Below, one piece after another: positions 1 to 8,311 of a stretch of 64,000 bases of DNA (within the stretch, counting starts at the first letter, position 1; every line of letters starts with the position of its first letter). The position numbers and the translations under genes were made by a program. The notes beneath the pieces were generated by a model. The model was not told the origin of the DNA and searched no databases. It saw only the letters and a program-made list of their open reading frames with translations. Source of the DNA: SIG565 sp045651765 (GTDB lineage: Bacteria > Bacillota > Clostridia > Oscillospirales > Acutalibacteraceae); NCBI GenBank assembly GCA_045651765.1, contig JAZRSY010000008.1:62001-126000 (forward strand), given 5' to 3'.

Positions 1-586
1 CCAAAACCTTTGTTATGGAATTATCTATGTTAACATTATAGGTGGTAACATCTTTATTAAAGGCGGGTGTGAGTGGTATATTATTTGAAAGATAGAGCGT
101 TTTTAAGTTAGCATTACTCGATTTTTGGCTGCTGGTGTCGGCAACGTTAACGGTTGCGTTTGAACCCGATACAGTTATCTGGCCAAAGCCCCTATCGGGA
201 GCCTGAACATAAGAGGCATCGTAAAACTTGAGCGAACACTGACCAATCTTTTTAGTCTTAAAGGTCATTGTCGCGGAAATGGATTTAACCTCACCTCCGG
301 TTAGTGCCATTTGAACTCGATTTGTACCTTTAAGATTTACTCCTGCGGTGGAGGAGGAAACATATTCGAGTATGTTTTCATCGAACTGCAAAAAACCCTC
401 TGCTGAGTACATTTCTTCATCCGCCGTTATTTTTACGGTAACAGTTAGGGTTGAGCCAACATATAATGAATTATTACTTAGTGAAATTGAGGTTGAGCCT
501 GCCGCAAATGTGCTGAAGCTGAATGCCGACAGCACAATTATTAATGACATAACTAAAACTACCGATTTTTTTAATATTGATTTCAT
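1..586 (-). CDS. Secreted cohesin-domain protein (partial, C-terminus beyond window)
   Basis: The frame starts at ATG 586-584 on the minus strand and stays open to base 1, so about 195 N-terminal residues are visible. A signal peptide (Lys-rich start, hydrophobic core, cut near TFAA-GST) is followed by a roughly 120-residue beta-rich domain with cohesin-like features (short strand motifs such as SLYVGSTLTVTV and YSAEGFLQFD). From about residue 155 a segment with LKTLYLSNN and TYNVNI resembles the cadherin-like beta-sandwich repeat found in clostridial surface proteins. An AGAGGT ribosome site overlaps the stop of the preceding dockerin gene 10 bp away, so the two are co-transcribed. Cohesins bind dockerins. 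That this one binds its neighbour's dockerin is inference. Whether it carries a wall anchor cannot be seen. Confidence 0.72.
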   Translation of the reverse strand, partial: MKSILKKSVVLVMSLIIVLSAFSFSTFAAGSTSISLSNNSLYVGSTLTVTVKITADEEMYSAEGFLQFDENILEYVSSSTAGVNLKGTNRVQMALTGGEVKSISATMTFKTKKIGQCSLKFYDASYVQAPDRGFGQITVSGSNATVNVADTSSQKSSNANLKTLYLSNNIPLTPAFNKDVTTYNVNIDNSITKVL

Positions 587-596
587 AACATACCTC

Positions 597-2633
597 TTAC
601 TGCTTGATTGTATATTTTTCAAGTATTGCCGCCTGTACCATTGCCAAATCGACAATGCTTATTTTATTGTCCTTAGAAATATCGCCTGCGGATTTATAAA
701 CACCGCTAAGCTCATATTTACCCAAAATTGCCGCCTGTACCATTGCCAAATCAACAATGGTGGTTTTGCCATCGGAGTTAGTATCACCCACAACAAGCAC
801 TGTAAAACTCTGCTTTTCGGTTCCGGCGGTATCGTAAATTTTAACCGTGTCGCCCGTGCCGATTACACCCGTTGTTTTGGCATTCCCATTTTTATCATAA
901 ACTGTGGCAGAGCCTTTTTCAACACCAAGGTTTGTTTTAAAATTATCAACCGAGGTTGAAAATGCAACACCCGTTAAAAATTCACCCGTTTTATAGTTAT
1001 TACTAATTGTAGGGGTGGGAGTTACGACAGATTCACCTTCGGACAGACGTGCAACACTCAACTTATAAACTCGTTTTTCGCCCGACGATGCGGTAACCAC
1101 AATATCAAAATCGTTATGTCCAACCTTTAGTTGTTTTACGCCTGCACCCTCGACAGAAGCGGACTGTGAACTTGTAACAGCAACGATTTCAATAGTATCT
1201 ACCGGGTACTGAACAATAAGCTCACTCGGTTTTGTTGTATCGTACTTGTTAAAGCCCATTACCGTGTGGTTCTTTACTGTAAGCGACTCCAAGAAGTTAT
1301 TGTTGTTACCTGTTTCTTCAGGTAGCCTTGTAATTTCGGGCATATTCTTATAAACAGGAATATGGAAAACTAAGGAAGAACTCATAGCCGAACTGTAAGC
1401 CTTGGCCAAAAAGTTTGCCTTACCATATGCATCATAAGCGCTGGTGGCGTACTGGTGGTTATAAAGTCCGCCTTCGGGAATAACATCAAAATCCATGTAA
1501 TAATATGTATCCTGACCTATCGAAATATACCCTTCAGCATACCATTGTGCGCCACCCGTAATTGATTTTTCACGGGTGTTCCAGGGGCGGTTATAGCTTG
1601 TCTTGCCCGAATCCTCGCCCTTGGCGTACCAAAGGCCACGCTGAACGGCACTAAGCCCACCGCCTTTACTAGCGCCGACATTAAAGAAATTGAAATAACC
1701 TTCGTATCCAACCTCGGTTCCCGAAATGTTTCCACCTTCACCTGCACTGCCCTGCTCTTGCAAAATGTTGGATGCAATGAAAAAAGGGCTAACCCTAGAA
1801 GCCTTGGCCGCGCTCATAATTGCATCGGCATAGGTCATATTTTCGTTATCAGGTGGCGATGGCAAAGCAGCATTCATAAATGTGCCATTAAGCATTAGCA
1901 TTAGGTTTTCTTTGGTGTCATACTTTTCATCATACGCCTGTGAAGAAAACATAAAAATACTTTGAGAATCCAAGAAATTTCTTGGGTCGGTGTAATATTC
2001 AACAACCGTTTTAGAGGCTGCAACCCAGCCGCCCGAATCAATCTCATACCATTCGCCCGTTGCCGAATTATAAGCCTCCGGGTCAAGTGATTTCCAAGAA
2101 TCCGGCTTGCTACCATGTACGGTCTTTTTACCGGTCTCGCTTTCGGCAGCAATAACATCGGACCATTCAAGGTTTGTTTGGTCGGCATAAAACACCCAGT
2201 TAGGATAAAGCGAATGTAAATCGCGAAGCTTTATCTTATAACTCTCGGGGAAGTTTTGCTGGGTCAACCAATTTTCAAAATCGTTGTCCTGCACATAATT
2301 TCCCAAAAGTTTTATTCTGCCGCTATATGCATAGCCTATGTTAGCATAGTTGGGGCCATAACCTATTTTATACCACATATCCCCGTCGCCGTCTATTCCG
2401 GTGCCAAAGGCTTTTACCACGGTTCCTTGTTCCAGAGATGCTAAAAATTGGCTACTGTTATCGTGTTCAACCTCATGCCCTGTGGTGCCGGGTTTTGAAA
2501 ATATGTTTGCCTTGCTTGTGGTTTCGGCATAAACAGGGAATTCCACAGCAAAAGCCGAGAACGAAAACTGTATTAAAATTAGGCTAAAAACCAGCAAAAA
2601 TGCGGTTAATTTTTTTGCAATAATTTTAGTCAT
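597..2633 (-). CDS. Dockerin-bearing cell-wall N-acetylglucosaminidase (GH73-like)
   Basis: A secreted peptidoglycan hydrolase of 678 residues. In order: signal peptide (about 1-30), SH3-like wall-binding segment (about 35-105), glucosaminidase domain (about 115-410) with the family signatures YPNWVF, DPRNFL, LQEQG (its Glu is the likely acid catalyst) and GYEGYFNFFN. Next come a cadherin-like beta-sandwich (about 445-540) and a C-terminal type I dockerin. The dockerin has two calcium loops of the D-x-N-x-D-G type (GDTNSDGK and GDISKDNK), each followed by VDLAMVQAAIL. The frame is open to an ATG at 2660, but the promoter at 2669-2697 would leave almost no leader. ATG 2633 has an AAAAAGG site 8 bp upstream and is preferred. 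It is first in an operon with the cohesin gene. Confidence 0.85.
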   Translation of the reverse strand: MTKIIAKKLTAFLLVFSLILIQFSFSAFAVEFPVYAETTSKANIFSKPGTTGHEVEHDNSSQFLASLEQGTVVKAFGTGIDGDGDMWYKIGYGPNYANIGYAYSGRIKLLGNYVQDNDFENWLTQQNFPESYKIKLRDLHSLYPNWVFYADQTNLEWSDVIAAESETGKKTVHGSKPDSWKSLDPEAYNSATGEWYEIDSGGWVAASKTVVEYYTDPRNFLDSQSIFMFSSQAYDEKYDTKENLMLMLNGTFMNAALPSPPDNENMTYADAIMSAAKASRVSPFFIASNILQEQGSAGEGGNISGTEVGYEGYFNFFNVGASKGGGLSAVQRGLWYAKGEDSGKTSYNRPWNTREKSITGGAQWYAEGYISIGQDTYYYMDFDVIPEGGLYNHQYATSAYDAYGKANFLAKAYSSAMSSSLVFHIPVYKNMPEITRLPEETGNNNNFLESLTVKNHTVMGFNKYDTTKPSELIVQYPVDTIEIVAVTSSQSASVEGAGVKQLKVGHNDFDIVVTASSGEKRVYKLSVARLSEGESVVTPTPTISNNYKTGEFLTGVAFSTSVDNFKTNLGVEKGSATVYDKNGNAKTTGVIGTGDTVKIYDTAGTEKQSFTVLVVGDTNSDGKTTIVDLAMVQAAILGKYELSGVYKSAGDISKDNKISIVDLAMVQAAILEKYTIKQ

Positions 2634-2668
2634 ATCCATATCCTTTTTTTCAAAATTCATCCATTGTA

Positions 2669-2697
2669 ATTATATTGTTTTTAGGCGGTTATGTCAA
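2669..2697 (-). promoter_or_regulatory. Sigma-A promoter of the dockerin/cohesin operon
   Basis: Minus strand TTGACA, 17-bp spacer, TATAAT. Expected start near 2662, giving a leader of about 30 nt to ATG 2633. Confidence 0.75.
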
Positions 2698-2755
2698 CCT
2701 ATTTGGCCAAATTACCTTTATTTTACACCAAAAGTTTTTTGCTGTTTTTTTAATG

Positions 2756-2784
2756 TTGAATAAAAAGGCAATTCATAGTATAAT
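2756..2784 (+). promoter_or_regulatory. Sigma-A promoter of the flippase gene
   Basis: TTGAAT (2756-2761), 17-bp spacer, TATAAT (2779-2784). It lies 33 bp before the GTG start at 2818 and diverges from the promoter at 2669-2697. Confidence 0.72.
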
Positions 2785-2817
2785 ATTTAAGGTAATTATT
2801 TTTTAAGGAGTTTTTGT

Positions 2818-4206
2818 GTGGATAAATATAAAAGCTTGGCGCGTAACACCGCCGTTTTTGCAATAGGCACCTTTGGCTCTAAAATACTTTCGTTTATAAT
2901 GGTGTTTTTTTACAGCCGCGCCATGCAAACGGCCGAGTTTGGCACACTGGACATTATTATAAACAGCGGCAGCCTGTTATTGCCCATTGTAATGCTTGGC
3001 ATACAAAACGCCATTATTCGTTTTGGACTGGATAACGACTATAAACAAAGTGATGTTTTTTCGGTCGGAATAATATCGGTTTTGTTGGGTTTTTCATTTG
3101 TATTGTGCTTTAGCCCGTTAATTGTTAGGGTTCAAGAGTTTAAAAATTATATATTTTTGTTATATGGTTATGTTTTTATGTCGGCCATGCGGCATATTTG
3201 CAGTTACTTTGTAAGGGCCATTGGCAAGGTGAAACTGTTTGCGGCCGACGGCATTTTTTCCACCTTTATGACCTGCCTGTTAACAATAATATTTTTACTG
3301 CCCTTAAAAATGGGTATTAGGGGTTATTTATTAGCCATAATTTTGGCCGATTTTTGCTCGGTTTTGTTTTTAACTTTTTTTGGTGGGCTTTTAAAATATG
3401 TTAATTTTAAAGGGCTTAAATTTTCGCTCATTAAAAAGATGTTGCTCTTTTCGCTACCACTCATACCAACCTCGCTTTTGTGGTGGGTTATAAATGTGTC
3501 CGACCGCTATTTTGTTCAATATATGGTTAGCGCCTCGGCCAATGGGCTATACTCGGTGGCATACAAGGTGCCCACAATTTTAACACTGGTTTCCACCGTG
3601 TTTTTAGATGCTTGGCAAATTTCGGCCGTAACCGAAAACAGCACCCGAAGTCGCAACCACTTTTACAGCAATGTTTTTAAATCGTTTCAGGGTGCCGTGT
3701 TTGTAGTATCTTCGGGGCTTATACTTTTTGCAAAATTTATTACAAAAATTTTATTAGATGCCGATTATTACGCTTCTTGGCAATATATTCCCGTTTTAAT
3801 GCTGGCCACGGTTTATTCTTGTTTTGTGGTGTTTTTAGGCAACATTTACCTTGCCGAAAAACGCAGCGTTTCCACCTTGATTACAACACTGCTTGGCGCC
3901 GTGCTTAATTTGATATTAAACTTTGTTTTAATAAAACCGCTTGGTGTTCACGGAGCGGCTGTGGCCACCTGTATTAGTTATTTTGTGGTTTATGCAATAA
4001 GGGCTGTCGATATTAAAAGGCGAAACAAAACGATAACCTTTTCTTCGGGCATAATTTTAATAAACTCTTTAATAACCACCTCGCAAATTATATTAATGCT
4101 ACTTGAACCGCCTTATTGGGTGGCTTACCAAATAGTTTGCTTATGTTTATTAATTGCCGTAAACTACAAGATGCTTTTAGATGTTATTAAAAAAATATTG
4201 AAATAA
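2818..4206 (+). CDS. MOP-superfamily polysaccharide/lipid flippase (Wzx/MurJ-like)
   Basis: Integral membrane protein of 462 residues with about 12-14 hydrophobic helices. The N-terminus (LARNTAVFAIGTFGSKILSF) is typical of the oligosaccharide flippase branch of the MOP exporters, and the C-terminal half has the NLILNFVLIKPLGVHGAA type motif of that family. Such proteins flip undecaprenyl-linked glycans across the membrane. The start is GTG 2818 with AAGGAG 7 bp upstream. The gene is monocistronic between its own promoter and a terminator, and lies 37 kb from the polysaccharide operon, which has its own flippase. Its substrate is therefore unknown. Spore-cortex or teichoic-like glycans are possible. 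Confidence 0.8.
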   Translation: MDKYKSLARNTAVFAIGTFGSKILSFIMVFFYSRAMQTAEFGTLDIIINSGSLLLPIVMLGIQNAIIRFGLDNDYKQSDVFSVGIISVLLGFSFVLCFSPLIVRVQEFKNYIFLLYGYVFMSAMRHICSYFVRAIGKVKLFAADGIFSTFMTCLLTIIFLLPLKMGIRGYLLAIILADFCSVLFLTFFGGLLKYVNFKGLKFSLIKKMLLFSLPLIPTSLLWWVINVSDRYFVQYMVSASANGLYSVAYKVPTILTLVSTVFLDAWQISAVTENSTRSRNHFYSNVFKSFQGAVFVVSSGLILFAKFITKILLDADYYASWQYIPVLMLATVYSCFVVFLGNIYLAEKRSVSTLITTLLGAVLNLILNFVLIKPLGVHGAAVATCISYFVVYAIRAVDIKRRNKTITFSSGIILINSLITTSQIILMLLEPPYWVAYQIVCLCLLIAVNYKMLLDVIKKILK

Positions 4207-4236
4207 AAAAAGGGGGCTTTAAAAGCCCCTTTTTAT
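4206..4236. terminator. Bidirectional terminator between flippase and Asp23 genes
   Basis: A-rich stem with a GGGGC...GCCCC core and T-run on both strands. It separates convergent genes ending at 4206 and 4242. Confidence 0.75.
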
Positions 4237-4241
4237 TTTAA

Positions 4242-4598
4242 TTATTCGGCCTCGGCCACTTCTTCGGCAAGGTCAGCAATATGAACATTAACGCGGGTTA
4301 TTGCGTTACCGGTCATATCTTGTAATTTATCTTTAACGTTGGTTTGAACGGCCTCGGCCACTGTTTTAACATTGGCCGACTGCTTAACACAAATATAAAC
4401 ATCTATATCTATTGCCCCGTTTCTAACAGCAACCTTAACGGGCTTTAATGCAGAGCCTGTATTTACTATTCCCTTAATATCTACCGTTTTGTTAGACATA
4501 GAAACAGCACCTTCAACCTCCAACGCAGCAATGGAAACCATTTTTTCAATAACATCGGTATTAATTTCGAGTCCGCTTAAAATTTTGTTTTCTGCCAT
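4242..4598 (-). CDS. Asp23/Gls24 family envelope stress protein
   Basis: A 118-residue protein with the Asp23 fold: an N-terminal part with LEINTDVIEKMVSIAALEVE, then the VDIKGIVN segment, DIDVYICVK, and a conserved C-terminal helix followed by VNVHIADL. Asp23 proteins are small membrane-associated envelope-stress proteins. In clostridia this gene commonly follows spoIIIAH, as here. An upstream extension to 4643 is open, but the promoter at 4632-4659 starts transcription inside it, and ATG 4598 has GGAGG 8 bp upstream, so 4598 is chosen. The acidic tail (DLAEEVAEAE) is short. Confidence 0.85.
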   Translation of the reverse strand: MAENKILSGLEINTDVIEKMVSIAALEVEGAVSMSNKTVDIKGIVNTGSALKPVKVAVRNGAIDIDVYICVKQSANVKTVAEAVQTNVKDKLQDMTGNAITRVNVHIADLAEEVAEAE

Positions 4599-4631
4599 AA
4601 CATAAGCCTCCGTTTTTAAAATTCCAAACAT

Positions 4632-4659
4632 ATTATACCACATTTTTTAATAAACTCAA
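4632..4659 (-). promoter_or_regulatory. Sigma-A promoter of the Asp23 gene
   Basis: Minus strand TTGAGT, 16-bp spacer, extended TGG-TATAAT. It begins immediately after the spoIIIAH stop codon, so the Asp23 gene can be expressed in growing cells independently of the sporulation operon. Confidence 0.65.
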
Positions 4660-5187
4660 CTATTTTACGGCAAGAATTTTAATTTTATCTATATTAAATC
4701 CACTTTGGGCTATGGCAATATCTTGTATTTGCACCGTTTGGGCACCGCTTAAAGACTCGCCCTTTACCACAACATTAATATCGTTTTGGCCTATAATGGC
4801 TATGGCATCGGGGAATCCTTTGGCTTTAAGCAGGTTTTCAATGTTGGTTTCCTTTTGTTGCCTTAAGGCTAAATCTGCCGCCGTTTTAGAGGCCTCGCCC
4901 AAGGCGGCAGCATCGCCCCCTGCATTTTTTATGGCTTCGGTAATGTTTTCTTGTGCCGCTTTGCGAGATGCCTCGCGTTCGGCACGGGCGGTTTCAAAAT
5001 AATCAGCCACACTGCCCGAAGTTTCAACCAACTCACCGTTTTCGGAGTTTACATATTGGGCTTCGCCTAAATATTTAGTTCCACTATTGCCGGAATATTT
5101 CATATTAAACCAAACCGCTGCACCCAGTGCTAAAACCATCACCGCCAAAACAATTTGACTTTTTCCTAATACCTTACCTTTTTTCAT
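4660..5187 (-). CDS. spoIIIAH: Stage III sporulation protein AH
   Basis: A 175-residue mother-cell protein of the SpoIIIA-SpoIIQ feeding-tube channel. One membrane helix at residues 10-28 (IVLAVMVLALGAAVWF) anchors an extracytoplasmic domain. An Ala/Glu-rich helical region (about 60-115) precedes the C-terminal ring-building domain with the fold seen in the SpoIIIAH/YscJ family (INVVVKGESL...IQDIAIAQSGF). It is last of eight spoIIIA genes and starts 1 bp after spoIIIAG stops. In the forespore membrane its partner is normally SpoIIQ, which is not in the window. Confidence 0.93.
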   Translation of the reverse strand: MKKGKVLGKSQIVLAVMVLALGAAVWFNMKYSGNSGTKYLGEAQYVNSENGELVETSGSVADYFETARAEREASRKAAQENITEAIKNAGGDAAALGEASKTAADLALRQQKETNIENLLKAKGFPDAIAIIGQNDINVVVKGESLSGAQTVQIQDIAIAQSGFNIDKIKILAVK

Positions 5188-5188
5188 T

Positions 5189-5740
5189 TTAATTGCCTCC
5201 CTTATTTACTATGTTAATGCGTTTAGATGTTATGCCCAATGCCGCCGTTACGGCATTTTTTATTTTTTCCTCGGTGGCTTTGGCCGATGCCGAGGGTGCC
5301 GAATAAACAATGCTTACACCTCTAACCTCGGGGTAATATTCATACACCGGCACCGCCTGCTCGTTGCCGGCCGAATCGGTTATAATTATGTAGTCGGTTT
5401 CTTGGTCGGACTCTTTGTCGGTGCCGTTTTGATTGCTTTTTTCGGTAGTGCTGCTTTTATTATTAACACCGTAAGAATATTTTTTACCGCCTTCAAGCGT
5501 TAATAAAACCGTTATATCACGGCTGCCTGTTATGCTGCTAACAATTTTTTTAACATTTTTTTCAAGTTCTTGACGATAATTTTCGGCATCGAAAACACCG
5601 CTCTCGGCGGTGGTGTTTTTTTCTTGAGCGGGCGTAAAAACCGAAGAAAGCCCCACCAATAAAATCCCAATTAACCCCACAATTAAAAGGGTTTTTCCGT
5701 TTTTTAAATTAGATTTAATTTTTAAGAATAAATCATTCAT
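5189..5740 (-). CDS. spoIIIAG: Stage III sporulation protein AG
   Basis: A 183-residue ring-forming channel component. A single helix (about residues 15-34, LLIVGLIGILLVGLSSVF) is followed by an extracytoplasmic domain with the SpoIIIAG motifs VSSITGSRDITVLLTLE and VPVYEYYPEVRGVSIVYSAP. The segment between them (about 92-122) is polar and Ser/Glu/Asp-rich, matching the insertion region of the family. It overlaps the end of spoIIIAF by 8 bp, indicating translational coupling. Confidence 0.92.
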   Translation of the reverse strand: MNDLFLKIKSNLKNGKTLLIVGLIGILLVGLSSVFTPAQEKNTTAESGVFDAENYRQELEKNVKKIVSSITGSRDITVLLTLEGGKKYSYGVNNKSSTTEKSNQNGTDKESDQETDYIIITDSAGNEQAVPVYEYYPEVRGVSIVYSAPSASAKATEEKIKNAVTAALGITSKRINIVNKGGN

Positions 5741-6170
5741 TTATCACTTCCACCTCGCAGGCATCTATTACCGATAAAATGCTTTCCTTTATTCCTGCGC
5801 CCGAATTATTTGTAAAAACCGTTATTCTTTTAATAAATATGCTGTTATCCTCGGCAATATCCGTAATAACCGAAATTTTATTAAAATCATGGCCGTTTTG
5901 TTTTAAAATTTGTGTTGTTAAATATTTGGCTTGGGTTTTTGTAACATTGGCCGATGCCGCAATAATTTCATTTTGAGAATTAGCAACGGTAAAATTAATT
6001 TTAGCCCCCTTAACACCCTTTAAGCCCATAATTATTACCGATAAAAATATAAGTGAAAAAACAAGTTTAATGCTTTTTTCGGTGTTACCTTTAGGGCGCA
6101 ACATATACACCGCGCCCAGCAACACCGAGCAGGCCGAAAAGGCCAAAACAAAACTTAAAATCGTTTTCAT
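5733..6170 (-). CDS. spoIIIAF: Stage III sporulation protein AF
   Basis: A 145-residue membrane protein with two N-terminal helices (about 2-22 and 33-50) and a soluble C-terminal ring-building-like domain (FNKISVITDIAED...IKRITVF). This is the usual SpoIIIAF layout and near its usual length. It overlaps spoIIIAE by 4 bp and spoIIIAG by 8 bp. Its role in the channel is structural; the family has no known enzymatic activity. Confidence 0.88.
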   Translation of the reverse strand: MKTILSFVLAFSACSVLLGAVYMLRPKGNTEKSIKLVFSLIFLSVIIMGLKGVKGAKINFTVANSQNEIIAASANVTKTQAKYLTTQILKQNGHDFNKISVITDIAEDNSIFIKRITVFTNNSGAGIKESILSVIDACEVEVINE

Positions 6171-7261
6171 GCCGCACCCGCCTTCATTAATACAGCCAGC
6201 GATATTATAAATAAAGCCGCAGTAAAAAGCATTACACCAATAATTAACGAAACTACCGAATCCACCGCCTTTAATGCTGCCGGGGGTGGCTCTTTAAACA
6301 TAATTTGGGCGGCAATATCGGCGCCGTTTAACACAATTCGCCAAAGGGTTAACTTTAAAATTACGGGCAAGGTTGTTGCCGCTATGACAAAAACAGCATA
6401 TATTCCAACGCCGCTTTGCAACAGTTTTACCGAGCTGCCCAGGGTGGATACCACCTCACTGAGTGCCGTGCCTGCCACAGGCACAAAACTACCCACCATA
6501 AACTTAACCGTTTTAATGCCTACGGTGTCGGCCGCCGAGCCAATTGCAGAACTGACCGAAAGCAGCCCTAAAAACACCGTAAAGGTAAAGGTTAAAATAT
6601 AGTTAGCCCCTTTTTTTATGGCCGCAGCCAATCGCACCCCGGGCGACACATTGCTTAAAACTCCGCTTAAATAAAGGGCCAACTGAACTAAGCCCAGCGG
6701 CACCACAATAAAAGCCAATATTTGCACGGTAAATTCGGCAGCCACCAACAGCATACCGCCCGACTGCATAGCGGTGGCAACATTACCGCCCGAGGCCACA
6801 ATGCCGCAAAAGGCCGGAATAAAAGAAAGCATAAACACACCGCTGCCCTTAATGGCCGACCCTGACGCTGATATATCCGACAGCACAGGCACCGTAATTA
6901 TTAAGGTTAAAATTATTGTAAAGGCCGTGTTAACACCGTCGTTTTGACTGAGCGTATTAAAAACCGCCCATAAAATTAACACCGAAATTACGCTTAAAAA
7001 TATGGTTTTAAGCCCCGAAAAGCCATTAACAAAAATATCTTTTAAAAGCGAAAAAATATTGCCGGGCGCCTTTTCGACCCATTCGGTGTCGTACGGGGTT
7101 GCCCCTAAATCGTTTAAAATTTGCCGGGTTTCTTTGTTTGGTATTTTGGTTATTTCTTCCATACCAATGGCATTTAATTGGTCGGTGTAAACATTTTCGT
7201 CCGCCTTTGCAGGTACCGAAAAAATGAGCAAAAAAATTAAAATAATTATTATTCTTTTCAT
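6167..7261 (-). CDS. spoIIIAE: Stage III sporulation protein AE
   Basis: A 364-residue polytopic membrane protein with a cleavable-looking N-terminal signal (LLIFSVPAKA) and at least seven later hydrophobic helices. The segments LSFIPAFCGIVASGGNVATA and FMVGSFVPVAGTALSEVV are characteristic of SpoIIIAE. It is the largest membrane subunit of the mother-cell secretion-like complex and resembles permease components. It is embedded between spoIIIAD (1 bp gap) and spoIIIAF (4 bp overlap). Confidence 0.93.
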   Translation of the reverse strand: MKRIIIILIFLLIFSVPAKADENVYTDQLNAIGMEEITKIPNKETRQILNDLGATPYDTEWVEKAPGNIFSLLKDIFVNGFSGLKTIFLSVISVLILWAVFNTLSQNDGVNTAFTIILTLIITVPVLSDISASGSAIKGSGVFMLSFIPAFCGIVASGGNVATAMQSGGMLLVAAEFTVQILAFIVVPLGLVQLALYLSGVLSNVSPGVRLAAAIKKGANYILTFTFTVFLGLLSVSSAIGSAADTVGIKTVKFMVGSFVPVAGTALSEVVSTLGSSVKLLQSGVGIYAVFVIAATTLPVILKLTLWRIVLNGADIAAQIMFKEPPPAALKAVDSVVSLIIGVMLFTAALFIISLAVLMKAGAA

Positions 7262-7262
7262 T

Positions 7263-7646
7263 TCATAAAATTCCCGATATTACATTAAATAAATCTTTAA
7301 TAAGCGGCACGCAAAGTAAAAAAATTGCCACCTTGCCTGCAAGTTCAGCCTTAGACGCTATGGCCGAAAAACCAAAATCACGGCAGGCATCGGCCACAAA
7401 CTGCGTTATGTAACCGAGCGCCACCGTTTTTAAGGCTATGAAAAAATATTTTTGGTTAACCCCCGCCGTTTTCAATTCCGAAAACAGTTGCATTAAGGGG
7501 TTAATTACAGCAACCGACACCGCAATTATTAAACCGCACCCAACCACCACCGTTATTGCAGTTGCATATTCTTTTTTATATTCCAAAAAAATTACACCCA
7601 CAAAGGCAGCCACAATGCACAAGGCAAATATTTTAAAAATATCCAT
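7263..7646 (-). CDS. spoIIIAD: Stage III sporulation protein AD
   Basis: A 127-residue protein with four hydrophobic segments; MDIFKIFALCIV and the later FAADACRDFGFSAIASKAELAGK-like region (FVADACRDFG) match SpoIIIAD. ATG 7646 lies just after the spoIIIAC stop and fits the family's N-terminus. A TTG at 7658 that overlaps spoIIIAC is the alternative and has an AAAGGG site nearby. It is a membrane subunit of the forespore channel complex. Confidence 0.88.
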   Translation of the reverse strand: MDIFKIFALCIVAAFVGVIFLEYKKEYATAITVVVGCGLIIAVSVAVINPLMQLFSELKTAGVNQKYFFIALKTVALGYITQFVADACRDFGFSAIASKAELAGKVAIFLLCVPLIKDLFNVISGIL

Positions 7647-7647
7647 T

Positions 7648-7842
7648 TTAAAGTCCAAACAAGCCCTTTACCGTTGTGAAAAGTTCGGCTATTACCTTAA
7701 CCACCATTAAAAGCACAACCACCAAACCTGCAAGGGTTGTTAGCATTGCCTGTTCCTCACGCCCCGAGCGCACCAAAACCTGATTAAGCACCGTAACAAT
7801 AATGCCTATTGCGGCAACCTTGAAAATAAAATCTACATCCAT
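7648..7842 (-). CDS. spoIIIAC: Stage III sporulation protein AC
   Basis: A 64-residue two-helix membrane protein. Its FKVAAIGIIVTVLNQVL N-terminal helix, the conserved RSGREEQ turn and the second Leu/Val-rich helix are the standard SpoIIIAC pattern, and the length is normal for the family. A GGAGGC ribosome site precedes ATG 7842. It lies 10 bp after spoIIIAB. Confidence 0.92.
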   Translation of the reverse strand: MDVDFIFKVAAIGIIVTVLNQVLVRSGREEQAMLTTLAGLVVVLLMVVKVIAELFTTVKGLFGL

Positions 7843-7852
7843 TTTTTGCCTC

Positions 7853-8311
7853 CTACACCAATAAGACCGCTATGCTAAGGCCCGAAAACAACCCCAACAT
7901 TTTATATAATTTAGATTTTTTAATATACTCATTGTCGGCCGAGGCCCACCTTTGTTTTAAAATATCGGCATAGGTTTCACACCTTTTAATTTGCGATTCT
8001 ATATTACCCATGCCAAGCTCGGCAAAAAATTCCTCAATAATTTTTTGGTCATCTTTATTAAGGTGGCCGTTTTTAATTTGCACACAAAACGGCTTTTTAA
8101 GGGTTAAATAATTCTCTTTGCCCAAAATGGTGTTTAAAATATCGTAAATTTCGGCCGCTGTGCCCGAAATTTTTTGGCCAATGCACAAGACCGAAAAATA
8201 AAACCACTCTAATGCATCTGCCCTGTTTTTAAGTTGTAAAGAATTTTTTCGGCCCAATAAAAATCCGCTTAAAACAATAAAAGCAAGACCTATAATTTTA
8301 ATTATCCACAT
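7853..8311 (-). CDS. spoIIIAB: Stage III sporulation protein AB
   Basis: A 152-residue protein with a hydrophobic helix at each end (about 3-19 and 135-152) and a helical soluble middle, the SpoIIIAB architecture. The family resembles the middle-domain fold of type II secretion GspF proteins. It overlaps spoIIIAA by 10 bp, and a GGGGG ribosome site lies 4 bp before the ATG. The match is to layout, position and scattered family residues such as LGKENYLTLKKPF. Confidence 0.85.
   Translation of the reverse strand: MWIIKIIGLAFIVLSGFLLGRKNSLQLKNRADALEWFYFSVLCIGQKISGTAAEIYDILNTILGKENYLTLKKPFCVQIKNGHLNKDDQKIIEEFFAELGMGNIESQIKRCETYADILKQRWASADNEYIKKSKLYKMLGLFSGLSIAVLLV

Noticed and set aside
348..959. 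203-residue plus-strand frame
   Set aside because: It is the antisense shadow of the dockerin and cohesin genes, and its sequence mirrors the duplicated dockerin repeat. No promoter or ribosome site was seen.
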